Shown here one piece after another: positions 37,274-46,166 of a DNA stretch of 64,000 nt. The notes under the pieces were generated by a model. The model was not told where the DNA came from. It worked only from the letters and a program-made list of their open reading frames with translations, and did no database searches. Within the stretch, counting starts at the first letter, position 1. The number at the start of each line of letters is the position of its first letter. This DNA comes from an uncultured Corynebacterium sp. (lineage in GTDB: Bacteria; Actinomycetota; Actinomycetes; Mycobacteriales; Mycobacteriaceae), in NCBI GenBank assembly GCA_943914465.1, contig CALUCD010000006.1, forward strand, positions 1 to 64,000, written 5' to 3'. Position numbers and translations under genes: made by a program.

Positions 37274-38098
37274 ATGCCAGAAGGCGATTCGGTCTACCAG
37301 CTTTCCAAACGCCTGCAGTTCATGGCCGGACGCACCGTCACGCACACCTCGTTGCGGGTGCCGCGCTACGCCACCGTTGACTTCACCGGCATGCAGTGCC
37401 AGCGGGTGTGGCCCTACGGCAAGCATCTCTTCATGCAGTTCAGCGCACAGGGGCACGAAGCTCAGATTTTGCACACCCATCTGAAAATGGAGGGCACCTG
37501 GGCCATGCACCGGGTGGGCGAACAGTGGCGCAAACCCGCCCACACCGCGCGCGTGGTGTTGCACCTAGCCGATGTGCCCGCCGCAGACATCGAACTGGTC
37601 GGTCACGAGCTGGGCTTGGTCGAGGTGTTTCCAGCGCGCGAGTACGACCAGCGAACGGGTTATCTGGGACCGGATTTGCTCGCGGACGAGTTCGACTTTG
37701 CAGAAGCCAAGCGCCGCATTATGCGCGACCCAGACCGCGAAATCGGCCGGAGCTTGCTCGATCAGTTCCGGGTTGCCGGTATCGGCAATGAGTACCGGGC
37801 AGAGGTGTGCTTTTTGGGCGGAGTGCATCCACGCCGAAAGGTGAGCGAGGTCGACGTCGACAAGCTACTCAAGCTCTCACGCAAGCTGATGTGGGCGAAT
37901 AAAGACGCGCCGGTGCGTGTGAGCACAGGGGTAAAACGCGCTGGTGAAACGGCCTACGTGTTTGGCCGCAACAACAAGCCGTGTAGACGCTGCCGCACCC
38001 TCATCCAGAAGGATTTCCTTGGCGGTGAGGGCGATTTGGAACGCGTTATTTGGTTTTGCCCTCGGTGCCAGCCCGCTCCCGCATCGCCCGGCGAATGA
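37274..38098 (+). CDS. nei2: Endonuclease VIII-like DNA glycosylase (Nei2)
   Basis: A 274-residue base-excision repair glycosylase/AP lyase. It begins PEGDSVYQLSKRL after Met, with the catalytic Pro and Glu. The helix-two-turn-helix region is LLDQFRVAGIGNEYRAEVCF, and the C-terminal zinc finger is formed by CRRCRTLIQK and CPRCQ. Nei2 removes oxidised pyrimidines. The start ATG has AGGATGTG ahead, and a TAGGAT hexamer eight bases before it could drive a leaderless mRNA. It forms a conserved pair with lhr. The 3' end overlaps dedA by 53 bases. Confidence 0.92.
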   Translation: MPEGDSVYQLSKRLQFMAGRTVTHTSLRVPRYATVDFTGMQCQRVWPYGKHLFMQFSAQGHEAQILHTHLKMEGTWAMHRVGEQWRKPAHTARVVLHLADVPAADIELVGHELGLVEVFPAREYDQRTGYLGPDLLADEFDFAEAKRRIMRDPDREIGRSLLDQFRVAGIGNEYRAEVCFLGGVHPRRKVSEVDVDKLLKLSRKLMWANKDAPVRVSTGVKRAGETAYVFGRNNKPCRRCRTLIQKDFLGGEGDLERVIWFCPRCQPAPASPGE

Positions 38099-38681
38099 AA
38101 AAGAGGAGGAAACCCAGGATGATTAGCGCAAGGATGGCATAGATGACGTTGGAGTAGGTATCCGCGTATTGGGTTGCCTGCTCCCAATTATCACCCAGGA
38201 TGAAGCCGAGGTAGATCAGGATTGCATTCCAGATACCGGAGCCAAGTGTTGTCCACAGCCCAAAGGTGAGCAGGTTCATGCGGTCAAGCCCGGCCGGAAT
38301 TGAGATCAACGAGCGCACACCGGGAATGAGGCGGCCGACGAACACCGACGGACGTCCCCACTTATGAAAAAACGTCATCGCCGCGTCCACATCGGACGCC
38401 TTCACCAACCACATCCAGTCCGCGATCGCGCGCAACCGGTCGATGCCAAGCCATGCACCGATGCCGTAGAGAATGTACGCACCGACGACAGAGCCGAGGA
38501 CAGACCAGACGAACACTGAGACGAAGTTGAGGCTGCCCTGCGCCACTGTGAACCCGGCGAGCGGAAGAACCACCTCAGACGGGATCGGTGGAAACAGGTT
38601 TTCTAGCAGGATCGCAATGCCGACACCAGGCGCGCCGAGCAGCTCCATCAGGTGAACAATCCAGTCGATAATGCCTTGCAC
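38046..38681 (-). CDS. DedA-family membrane protein
   Basis: A 211-residue protein of the DedA/SNARE-associated family with about five membrane segments. Signatures are ENLFPPIPSEVVLPLAG near the N-terminus and GRPSVFVGRLIPGVRSLISIPAG in the middle. DedA proteins act as lipid flippases or transporters for undecaprenyl phosphate and related lipids in some bacteria. The GTG at 38681 is chosen because GGAGG lies seven bases before it. Its last 53 bases overlap nei2 on the opposite strand. Confidence 0.9.
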   Translation of the reverse strand: MQGIIDWIVHLMELLGAPGVGIAILLENLFPPIPSEVVLPLAGFTVAQGSLNFVSVFVWSVLGSVVGAYILYGIGAWLGIDRLRAIADWMWLVKASDVDAAMTFFHKWGRPSVFVGRLIPGVRSLISIPAGLDRMNLLTFGLWTTLGSGIWNAILIYLGFILGDNWEQATQYADTYSNVIYAILALIILGFLLFFIRRAMRERAGTEGKTK

Positions 38682-38733
38682 GCGTGGTCCTCCGGTCAAG
38701 CAAGATGAGAGTCAATCAACCGGATATTTTGCC

Positions 38734-40221
38734 CTATTCGACGTTCGTGGACCAAGTATGCACCGGTGATCCATGTCTCTGATTTGCTAAGTACTGCCTG
38801 AGAATTCGCGCGAGGGCTTGCTCACGCTCCGGTGTTTCTGGCTGGGAGGCAGGCGCAATGGTGTTGAGGGCGTTGAGTTGCCACATTGCCCCGTTTTGAC
38901 GGCTACGGACGCGGCCCTCGATGATGCCTAAATACTCGTCTGCACACGCCGAATCCACACCGAGCGCATCCAGCCCCTGGCGAGCAATAGGAAGCAAGTG
39001 GTGCTCAACCAGTTCGGTAACCGGCAACCGGCCAAGGGTGGGCCACTCAACGTTCGCGGTCAGGCCGTGGCGCGCGCCCTGGTTGAAGTTCTGCTTCGCA
39101 GTGGCAAACGGAAGACGTGACCACACCGGACGAGTCTGCTCGCCCAGGGTCTTGACCGCACCGTAGTAGAAGGCTGCATCGGCCACAATGTCTTTAACAG
39201 TGGGGCCAGCTGGCAAGATGCGGTTTTCAACCCGGATGTGGCTGAGCTCGCCGTTTGGATCATAGATGGGGCGATTCCACCGCCAGATAGTGCCATTTTG
39301 CAAGTTGAGGTAATGCAAACCTGGGTTCGCGCCGAGCATCTTTGGCTTCCCGGCTTCCGCACGCCCCTCTGGTAGCAGCGGAGAGAAGAAATGGACGTTC
39401 TCCTCAAACAGGTCGAACACGCTCGTGATCCACCTGTCCCCAAACCAGACGCGTGGGCGAACACCCTGATTAATCAGCTCCTTGGTGCGGGTGTCCAACG
39501 CCTGTTCAAACACAGGAATCCGAGACTCGTGCCATACCCGATGGCCAAGAAACAGCGGAGAATTCGCCGACAGCGCGACCTGCGCACCCGCGATCGCTTG
39601 AGAGGCGTTCCAGGCGTTGGCGAAGAGGTCCGGTTTGACCTGAAGGTGAAGCTGCATCGAGGTGCATGCAGACTCGGGTGCAATGCTCTCGAAATCGTGG
39701 GCGTAGCGCTCCTCTCGCCACAGATCGATCTGCACGAGTTCACCACGCGACTCCATAACAGACCGGTTGAGCCCGGCGTAGCGGTTCTCAGGTGTCATCC
39801 ATGCCGGGTCTTCAAGGAACTTTGACGTCAGCGTCGGCAGCGTGCCGATCATGGCAAGGCTCGACCCGGATTGCTCCGCAGCCTCATGCACACGTGAGAG
39901 GCGCTCGGTAAGGCCATGTTCAAGTTGGGTGAGGCCATCACCGCGGATCGACAGTGGCGGGTGGTTCACCTCCACATTGAACTTTCCAACTTCGGCGGTG
40001 TACTCCTCGCCAAGGCGTTCAAGCACGCCTTGGTTGTTGGGGTGCGGCGCCATGGTGGAATCCACCAAGTTGAGCTCGAGCTCAAGTCCGATCGTTCCCT
40101 GATCGATGAACTCAGCTTCTTGCAAGTGGCGGTCGAACGATTCAAGCTCCTCTTCCAGCTGGCGCCGGTACACAGTGCGCTGCCGCGGGGTGTAGGAGTC
40201 ACCTGAAATTTGGTCTCCCAT
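38734..40221 (-). CDS. Glutamate-cysteine ligase family protein (GCS2)
   Basis: A 495-residue ATP-grasp-like ligase of the GCS2 family. It carries the early acidic motif TIGLELELNLVD, KFNVEVNHPPL, MQLHLQVKPD, LSANSPLFLGHRVWHESRI and IRVENRILPAGPT. The family joins glutamate to an amine, often cysteine, but corynebacteria use mycothiol rather than glutathione, so the true substrate is uncertain; an EgtA-like role or another gamma-glutamyl ligation is possible. It is oriented like pgi, 60 bases downstream, and may share its transcript. Confidence 0.85.
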   Translation of the reverse strand: MGDQISGDSYTPRQRTVYRRQLEEELESFDRHLQEAEFIDQGTIGLELELNLVDSTMAPHPNNQGVLERLGEEYTAEVGKFNVEVNHPPLSIRGDGLTQLEHGLTERLSRVHEAAEQSGSSLAMIGTLPTLTSKFLEDPAWMTPENRYAGLNRSVMESRGELVQIDLWREERYAHDFESIAPESACTSMQLHLQVKPDLFANAWNASQAIAGAQVALSANSPLFLGHRVWHESRIPVFEQALDTRTKELINQGVRPRVWFGDRWITSVFDLFEENVHFFSPLLPEGRAEAGKPKMLGANPGLHYLNLQNGTIWRWNRPIYDPNGELSHIRVENRILPAGPTVKDIVADAAFYYGAVKTLGEQTRPVWSRLPFATAKQNFNQGARHGLTANVEWPTLGRLPVTELVEHHLLPIARQGLDALGVDSACADEYLGIIEGRVRSRQNGAMWQLNALNTIAPASQPETPEREQALARILRQYLANQRHGSPVHTWSTNVE

Positions 40222-40281
40222 GGCGGTGACCTTTCGTTGCCAGTGATGGTTAATGGTGGTTGGTAGCTGTAGTTGTGCGGC

Positions 40282-41919
40282 CTAGCGGCGGCTGCGATAC
40301 CAGGAGATCAGGGCGTCTGTGGATGCATCGCCAGTGTCTGGTGTCTGGTTGCCCGCTACAGCGTCGGCGAGGTCATTTGCCTGTTGCTTTCCAAGTTCAA
40401 CTCCCCACTGATCGAAGGAGTTGATGTCCCAAATCACGCCTTGAGTGAATACGATGTGTTCGTAAAGCGCGATCAGTGCGCCCAGGCTATGCGGGGTGAG
40501 CTCCTCAGCCATGATTGTGGTTGTGGGCCGGTTGCCTGGCATCACCTTGTGCGGCGCCAGTTCACGCGAGACACCCTCAGCTTCGATCTCGGCCTGCGTT
40601 TTACCGAATGCGAGCACCTTGGTCTGGGCGAAAAAATTGCCCATCAACAGATCGTGCATGGAGCCGGTGCCGTCGGCAGTGGGGAAGTCCTCCCTCGGTT
40701 TGGCAAAACCGATGAAATCCGCTGGGATAAGCGACGTGCCCTGGTGAATGAGCTGGAAAAATGCATGCTGCCCATTCGTGCCCGGCTCACCCCAGAACAC
40801 TTCACCTGTGTCGTAGTTGACGCCGGCGCCATCGTGCCGGACTGACTTGCCGTTGGACTCCATGGTGAGCTGCTGCAGGTACGCGGGGAAACGCGCCAAG
40901 TCTTGCGCATACGGCAGCACGGCATGCGTTTGCGCGCCGAGAAAGTTGCGATACCAGATGTTGAGCAATCCCATGAGCACGGGCACGTTGCGCTCGAATT
41001 CGGTGGTGCGGAAATGCTCATCCATGGCATGGAAACCCTCGAGCATGCGCATGAAGTCTTGCGGCCCGATAACAGCCATGAGTGACAGGCCAATCGCGGA
41101 ATCCATCGAGTAACGCCCACCAACCCAGTCCCAGAACCCGAACATATTCGCAGTATCAATACCGAACGCCGCGACCTTTTCCGCGTTGGTGGACACGGCG
41201 ACGAAGTGTTTCGCTGTTGCCGATTCGTCTCCATTGAACTGGTCAAGCAGCCACCGCTTGGCTGCGTGCGCGTTCGCCAGGGTCTCCTGAGTGGTGAAGG
41301 TCTTCGATGCCACGATGAACAGCGTTTCCTCCGCGTTGCAGCGCTCAAGCACCGCTGCCAGGTCAGCAGGATCGACGTTCGACACGAACTCGGCGGTGAT
41401 GCCGGCCGTTGCGTATGCGCGCAAAGCCTGGGTTGCCATAGCAGGCCCAAGATCAGAGCCGCCGATGCCAATGTTGACGATCTTCTTAATGGTGTGCCCA
41501 GTATGGCCTAGCCACTGACCGGAGCGAAGCGCCGAGGCGAAGTCGCGCATCTTGCCAAGCACGTCGTGCACGTCCGCCGCCACATCCTGCCCATCTACGC
41601 GCAGCTCCCCATTTGCTGGAATGCGCAGGGCGGTATGCAGCACGGCGCGATCTTCCGTCGTGTTGATATGCGCACCGTCGAACATCGACTCGATGTGCGC
41701 ACGCAGGTTCGCTTCCTGGGCTAGTTCGAGCAATTGCGTGATGACGTCGCTATCAACCAAGTTCTTCGACAGATCCACGCGTAGCCCGGCGGCCTCAAAA
41801 GTGTAGCGCCCGGCGCGGTCGGTATCGGCGCTGAACAAATCGCGCAAGGTAGTCGCCGTTTTCTCCGCGTGGAGTTTTTCGAGGTTCGACCATGCGGTGG
41901 TGGCGGTGATGTCGCTCAT
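40282..41919 (-). CDS. pgi: Glucose-6-phosphate isomerase
   Basis: A 545-residue phosphoglucose isomerase interconverting glucose-6-phosphate and fructose-6-phosphate. Family motifs are [31 protein letters not shown], the signature [20 protein letters not shown] and [19 protein letters not shown]; the catalytic Glu and His lie in the last one. The C-terminus is [12 protein letters not shown]. The ATG at 41919 has AGGAGGACAC ahead. The stop at 40282 is followed by the GCS2 gene. Confidence 0.97.
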   Translation of the reverse strand: MSDITATTAWSNLEKLHAEKTATTLRDLFSADTDRAGRYTFEAAGLRVDLSKNLVDSDVITQLLELAQEANLRAHIESMFDGAHINTTEDRAVLHTALRIPANGELRVDGQDVAADVHDVLGKMRDFASALRSGQWLGHTGHTIKKIVNIGIGGSDLGPAMATQALRAYATAGITAEFVSNVDPADLAAVLERCNAEETLFIVASKTFTTQETLANAHAAKRWLLDQFNGDESATAKHFVAVSTNAEKVAAFGIDTANMFGFWDWVGGRYSMDSAIGLSLMAVIGPQDFMRMLEGFHAMDEHFRTTEFERNVPVLMGLLNIWYRNFLGAQTHAVLPYAQDLARFPAYLQQLTMESNGKSVRHDGAGVNYDTGEVFWGEPGTNGQHAFFQLIHQGTSLIPADFIGFAKPREDFPTADGTGSMHDLLMGNFFAQTKVLAFGKTQAEIEAEGVSRELAPHKVMPGNRPTTTIMAEELTPHSLGALIALYEHIVFTQGVIWDINSFDQWGVELGKQQANDLADAVAGNQTPDTGDASTDALISWYRSRR

Positions 41920-42104
41920 GTGTCCTCCTGAAGATGTGCTGACGCTTTGCCAGGGTGGTACCTGACGCGGGTGGCGGAGCGTCGTTCGGTATGGGTGGCG
42001 CAGCGTGTGCGGGAAACATTGCTAAAAACTTACTGTTTTAAAGGTAGCTAAAACCACGGATCAAGGTCCGCGAAACTCCCGGCAACGTGTGCATAATTGC
42101 TGGC

Positions 42105-42443
42105 ATGAGCATTGTGAAGATTAACGCAATCACAGTTCCGGACGGTGCCGGCGAGGAGCTTGAGCGCCGTTTCGCAGCCCGGAAACACGCGGTCGACACT
42201 CACCCTGGGTTCGAAGGTTTTCAGCTGCTGCGCCCGGTCAAGGGTGAAGATCGGTACTTTGTGGTGACCCGCTGGGCGGACGAGGAATCGTATAGCGCCT
42301 GGTGGGAACGGGAGGGCCGCAACGGCCATGCACAGGCAGGCCACAATGCTCACAGTGCTCACGGTGAGGATCACTCGCCGGTTTCATCAAAGGCGGAGCT
42401 ACTGGAGTTTGAGGTTGTGCTCGACTCCCTCGAGCAGGACTAA
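42105..42443 (+). CDS. mhuD: MhuD-like heme-degrading monooxygenase
   Basis: A 112-residue ABM-fold protein very close to mycobacterial MhuD. MSIVKINAITVPDGAG and HPGFEGFQLLRPVKGEDRYFVV match the family. Asn7, Trp66 and His75, the heme-contact residues in MhuD, fall at exactly these numbers here. After His75 the loop is unusually His-rich (GHAQAGHNAHSAHGEDH). MhuD breaks heme into mycobilin and iron without releasing CO. The upstream in-frame ATG at 42087 gives an unsupported extension. Convergent with chorismate mutase, with 12 bases between. Confidence 0.9.
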   Translation: MSIVKINAITVPDGAGEELERRFAARKHAVDTHPGFEGFQLLRPVKGEDRYFVVTRWADEESYSAWWEREGRNGHAQAGHNAHSAHGEDHSPVSSKAELLEFEVVLDSLEQD

Positions 42444-42455
42444 CGCCCAGCAGCG

Positions 42456-42749
42456 TCATCCCAGTTTGCCGCGGCCGAGGCGCAGCAGAATCTGGGCCAG
42501 TGCTGGCCCTTCCTCACCGAGTTCATCACGGAATTGGTTGATGATGGCTACCTCGCGGGTGTGCACCAGTTTCGTGCCGCCCGAGCCCATCCGGGTTTTA
42601 CCAATCGCCCGCGATATTTCAGAGCGCCGCTTCACCGCATCCAAAATCAGGCGATCTAAGCGGTCGATTTCTTTGCGGTAGGTTTGGATCTCCGAGTCCG
42701 ACAAGGGGTCGTCGGTGCCTGATGGCATGCGGAGCTCGAAGTCGTTCAT
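42456..42749 (-). CDS. csm: Chorismate mutase (AroQ type)
   Basis: A 97-residue all-helical chorismate mutase making prephenate for Phe and Tyr synthesis. The helix-1 core EIDRLDRLILDAVKRRSEISRAIGKTRM and the later GTKLVHTREVAIINQFRDELGEEG supply the usual Arg, Lys and Glu residues. Length and layout fit the AroQ-delta class of corynebacteria and mycobacteria, which is activated by complex formation with DAHP synthase. It lies between MhuD and pcrA and is oriented against both. Confidence 0.92.
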   Translation of the reverse strand: MNDFELRMPSGTDDPLSDSEIQTYRKEIDRLDRLILDAVKRRSEISRAIGKTRMGSGGTKLVHTREVAIINQFRDELGEEGPALAQILLRLGRGKLG

Positions 42750-42818
42750 GCGTTTAGCCTACGGGACGGCCGTTCGGTAGCGAAGCAGTGTCGGGGGCGG
42801 TGAGTAGGGTTTGGGGTC

Positions 42819-45146
42819 ATGAGTGATCAGACCGATCTCACCTTAGGCTTGAATCCCCAGCAGGAGGCCGCCGTTGTCCACGAGGGCAATCCGCTGCTCA
42901 TCGTGGCTGGTGCTGGCTCCGGCAAGACAGCCGTGCTTACCCGCAGGATCGCCTACCTGCTGCAGAACAGGTCAGTCGCGCCGTGGCAGATACTGGCCAT
43001 TACGTTTACCAACAAAGCGGCCGCAGAGATGCGCGAGCGCGTGGGGCGCCTTGTTGGCCCGCAAGCCGAGCGGATGTGGGTGGCCACATTCCACTCGGTC
43101 TGCGTGAGGATCTTGCGCCAGCAAGCACAGCTGGTGGAAGGCTTGAATACCAACTTCTCGATCTACGACGCAGATGACGCTCGACGTTTGCTTGGGATGA
43201 TCGCGAAAGATTTCAACCTCGATCTGAAAAAGTTCACGCCGCGCACGTTGGCGAACGCAATCTCAAACCTGAAAAACGAACTCATTACCCCCCAGCGCGC
43301 GCTGGCCGAGGCGGAGCGTACCCACAACCCGTTTGAAACGACAGTCGCGAAAGTGTACGCAGAGTACCAACAGCGGCTGCGGCAGGCGAACGCTGTCGAT
43401 TTCGACGATCTGATCGCAGAAGTCGTTCGTATTTTTACCGAGCACCCGCAGGTCACCGACTATTACCGTCGTCGGTTCCGCCACGTGCTCGTAGATGAGT
43501 ATCAAGACACCAACCACGCTCAGTATCAGCTTGTGCATACGCTCGTTGGTGACGGGCCCGATGCCCCCGAACTTGCCGTCGTGGGGGATTCTGATCAATC
43601 CATCTACGCGTTTCGCGGCGCGACAATCCGCAACATTGAGGAGTTTGAGCGGGACTACCCGAACGCGGCAACGATTGTGTTGGAGCAAAATTATCGCTCG
43701 ACCCAGAATATTTTGAGCGCCGCGAACGCAGTGATCTCACAGAACGCGGATCGGCGGCCGAAGAAGCTGTGGACGCAGCATGGGGCGGGGGAGAAGATTG
43801 TTGGCTACGTCGCCGACAACGAACACGATGAAGCGCGCTTCATCGCCACCGAAATTGACCGACTTGGTGATCAAGGGGTGCCCTACTCCGACATCGCCAT
43901 CATGTACCGGACGAATAACGCCTCTCGTGCGATGGAGGACATCTTCGTCCGCTCGGGCATTCCGTACAAGGTGGTCGGCGGCACCCGCTTTTACGAGCGC
44001 CGCGAGATACGAGACATTGTGGCCTACCTGAAGGTTCTGGACAATCCCGATGACACTGTGAGTCTTCGGCGCATCGTGAACGTGCCCAAACGCTCTATCG
44101 GAGATAAAGCGCAGGCGATGGTGGCGTTGCACGCGGATACCGCTGGCGTGAGCTTCGGTCGGGCGCTGAGCGAAGCTGCCGCCGGTGAGGTCGACATGAT
44201 TGGGTCTCGCGCGCGAAATGCGATCGCCGGGTTCGTAGAGATGATGCAGGGTCTGCGCGATGAGATTCCTCAACTTGAAAACGGCGCCACGGGCATGCCC
44301 GACCTTGGGCAACTCGTCACCAGAATTGTCGATGTAACCGGTTACAAAGCAGAGCTTGAAGCGTCGAATGATCCCCAGGACGCAGCGCGGCTGGATAACC
44401 TCAACGAGCTGGTGTCCGTGGCTCGGGAGTTCTCATCCGAAGCGGCGAACCAGCTTGCCTATATGACTCAGGATGAGTTGGACAGTGTCATGGAAGAGGG
44501 GGAAGCGGCGCCGGGGTCGCTACAGGCCTTTCTTGAGAAAGTCTCGCTTGTCGCTGATGCGGATCAGCTGCCCGATAACGATCAAGGCGTGGTCACGATG
44601 ATGACGCTGCACACTGCCAAGGGTTTGGAGTTTCCAGTTGTCTTTGTCACCGGGTGGGAGGATGGCCAGTTTCCGCATCTACGTTCTCTGGGGGATCCGT
44701 CTGAGCTTGCAGAGGAGCGCCGCCTTGCCTACGTGGGCATCACTCGTGCTCGTGAGCGTCTGTACCTCACCCGGGCACTTCTCCGAGCCTCATGGGGGTC
44801 GCCGGTGACCAACCCCGCCAGTCGCTTCCTCGCAGAGGTCCCGGGGGACCTCGTCGACTGGCGGAGGTTGGCACCAGAGACTGAATTTACCTCGACCACG
44901 TGGGGCACGTCACCGCCGGTTGCTACTCGTGCAAAACGTCCACGCTCGAGCGCTACGAACCGGGCAAAGGTGAACAAGGACCTCAATCTCGCGGTGGGGG
45001 ATCGAGTCAACCACGCTAAGTACGGGCTGGGAACCGTGCTCACCGTTGAGGGCAGTGGGGTGCGGGAGACGGTCACCGTGGACTTTGGCACGTCGGGAAC
45101 TGTCCGCCTCATGCTCATCGGTGGCGTGCCGATGGAGAAGCTTTAA
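42819..45146 (+). CDS. pcrA: ATP-dependent DNA helicase PcrA/UvrD
   Basis: A 775-residue superfamily 1A helicase. Walker A LIVAGAGSGKTAVLTRR, motif Ia ITFTNKAAAEMRERV, motif II VLVDEYQDTN, motif III VVGDSDQSIYAFRGA, motif IV LEQNYRSTQNIL, motif V TLHTAKGLEFPVVFVTGWED and motif VI AYVGITRARERLYLT are complete. The C-terminal Tudor-like domain (VGDRVNHAKYGLGTVLTVEG) binds RNA polymerase in PcrA. It unwinds 3' to 5' in repair and replication. The TAA stop overlaps the convergent M23 gene stop. Confidence 0.97.
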   Translation: MSDQTDLTLGLNPQQEAAVVHEGNPLLIVAGAGSGKTAVLTRRIAYLLQNRSVAPWQILAITFTNKAAAEMRERVGRLVGPQAERMWVATFHSVCVRILRQQAQLVEGLNTNFSIYDADDARRLLGMIAKDFNLDLKKFTPRTLANAISNLKNELITPQRALAEAERTHNPFETTVAKVYAEYQQRLRQANAVDFDDLIAEVVRIFTEHPQVTDYYRRRFRHVLVDEYQDTNHAQYQLVHTLVGDGPDAPELAVVGDSDQSIYAFRGATIRNIEEFERDYPNAATIVLEQNYRSTQNILSAANAVISQNADRRPKKLWTQHGAGEKIVGYVADNEHDEARFIATEIDRLGDQGVPYSDIAIMYRTNNASRAMEDIFVRSGIPYKVVGGTRFYERREIRDIVAYLKVLDNPDDTVSLRRIVNVPKRSIGDKAQAMVALHADTAGVSFGRALSEAAAGEVDMIGSRARNAIAGFVEMMQGLRDEIPQLENGATGMPDLGQLVTRIVDVTGYKAELEASNDPQDAARLDNLNELVSVAREFSSEAANQLAYMTQDELDSVMEEGEAAPGSLQAFLEKVSLVADADQLPDNDQGVVTMMTLHTAKGLEFPVVFVTGWEDGQFPHLRSLGDPSELAEERRLAYVGITRARERLYLTRALLRASWGSPVTNPASRFLAEVPGDLVDWRRLAPETEFTSTTWGTSPPVATRAKRPRSSATNRAKVNKDLNLAVGDRVNHAKYGLGTVLTVEGSGVRETVTVDFGTSGTVRLMLIGGVPMEKL

Positions 45147-45841
45147 ATCGTGATCCCTTGGGCTTTGAACCATGGCACCGGGTCCACCTGGTTCACGCCG
45201 TCTGGCTTGATTTCGAAATGTAGGTGGGGGCCAGTTGACTGCCCTTCACTACCGATTACCGCAATCTGTTGCCCGGCAGTCACTCGCTCGCCGACTGAGA
45301 CGTTGTAGTAGCGCATGTGGCCGTAGACAGAGACCTCACCGCCGTCGTGGCGGATGACGACCCAGTTGCCGAAGCCTTGGGCTGGGCCGGCATTAATCAC
45401 AGTGCCGTCCATGACAGCGGAGATGGGAGTGCCGAGGTTGTTGGCGATGTCAATACCGCGGTGAACAGTGCCCCAGCGAGGACCGAATCCTGATGTGAAC
45501 TTCCCGGCTGCGGGTGTGACGACCTTGCGTCCATCCGTGGTCTGTCCGTGCTGGATCGTTACCGAGCCATCGTCGTTCGCGGTCTCAGCAGGCACAAAGG
45601 CCTCAGCTTGCTCTTCACCAAGGGTGCGGGGGTCATAGACGACCTTGTAGCCGCCAGCGCTGAGCGTGGCGCCAGACTCGCGGACGCTGTTGAATGCTGA
45701 CGCGATCGCGCGTAGCGCGTTGGGGGCGTCTGTCGCGGGCGCGCCATTGAATTGAATGGTGACTGCGGAGGCGCTAGGGGCGATCAGGGCGCCCAATGTA
45801 AGGGCTGTAGCGGTTGCTACGGCGAGCAGTTTGCGGTGCAT
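45143..45841 (-). CDS. Secreted M23 peptidase, copy 1
   Basis: A 232-residue secreted endopeptidase. It starts MHRKLLAVATATALTLGALIAPSASA (signal peptide). The C-terminal M23/LytM domain has the zinc ligands in RGIDIANN (preceding His) and GPHLHFEI, and FGPRWGTVHRG near the start. It should cleave peptide cross-links of peptidoglycan. It is paralogous to the gene at 46167-46925. It shares its TTAA stop with pcrA on the other strand. The frame is open to 45901 but the signal peptide decides the start. Confidence 0.88.
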   Translation of the reverse strand: MHRKLLAVATATALTLGALIAPSASAVTIQFNGAPATDAPNALRAIASAFNSVRESGATLSAGGYKVVYDPRTLGEEQAEAFVPAETANDDGSVTIQHGQTTDGRKVVTPAAGKFTSGFGPRWGTVHRGIDIANNLGTPISAVMDGTVINAGPAQGFGNWVVIRHDGGEVSVYGHMRYYNVSVGERVTAGQQIAVIGSEGQSTGPHLHFEIKPDGVNQVDPVPWFKAQGITI

Positions 45842-46103
45842 ACGAGTGCCATACCTTCTCGTTCGTGGAAATCTACCGTCGTTGAATCTAACCCCCGACA
45901 ACTGTCAAAGCAATCGCCTGACGTGGGCTTTTCTCGAATGGGTGTTTCAATTGTGGCTATTGGTGCTGCTAGTGCGTATGATACTAATGTGGTTAGTGAG
46001 ATAATTGAGGTATTTTTGGATAATGATGATCTGCCCCAGATGGGGGTAGTTGACGAGGGTGAGTGCGGCAGGGAAATGCAGGTGTGGTCTACTTCCGAGC
46101 ATG

Positions 46104-46136
46104 CAAAAACCCGCCACCAAGTAGTTGGCGGCGGGT
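46104..46136 (-). terminator. Rho-independent terminator after M23 copy 2
   Basis: On the minus strand ACCCGCCGCCAA, loop CTAC and TTGGTGGCGGGT pair fully if one G-U pair is allowed, and TTTTT follows. It starts 30 bases past the stop of the M23 gene at 46167. Confidence 0.88.
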
Positions 46137-46166
46137 GAGAGGGCTTGAGGTGTTCGCAGTTAAAGG

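Noticed and set aside
42021..42060. DtxR-like site upstream of mhuD (TTTTAAAGGTAGCTAAAA).
   Set aside because: It is partly palindromic but matches the 19-base DtxR consensus poorly; the two GCTAAAA copies are more likely AT-rich chance.
45752..46138. A 128-codon plus-strand frame between the two M23 genes.
   Set aside because: It starts inside and opposite the M23 copy 1 signal region, has no family match and no ribosome-binding site, and runs into the terminator hairpin.
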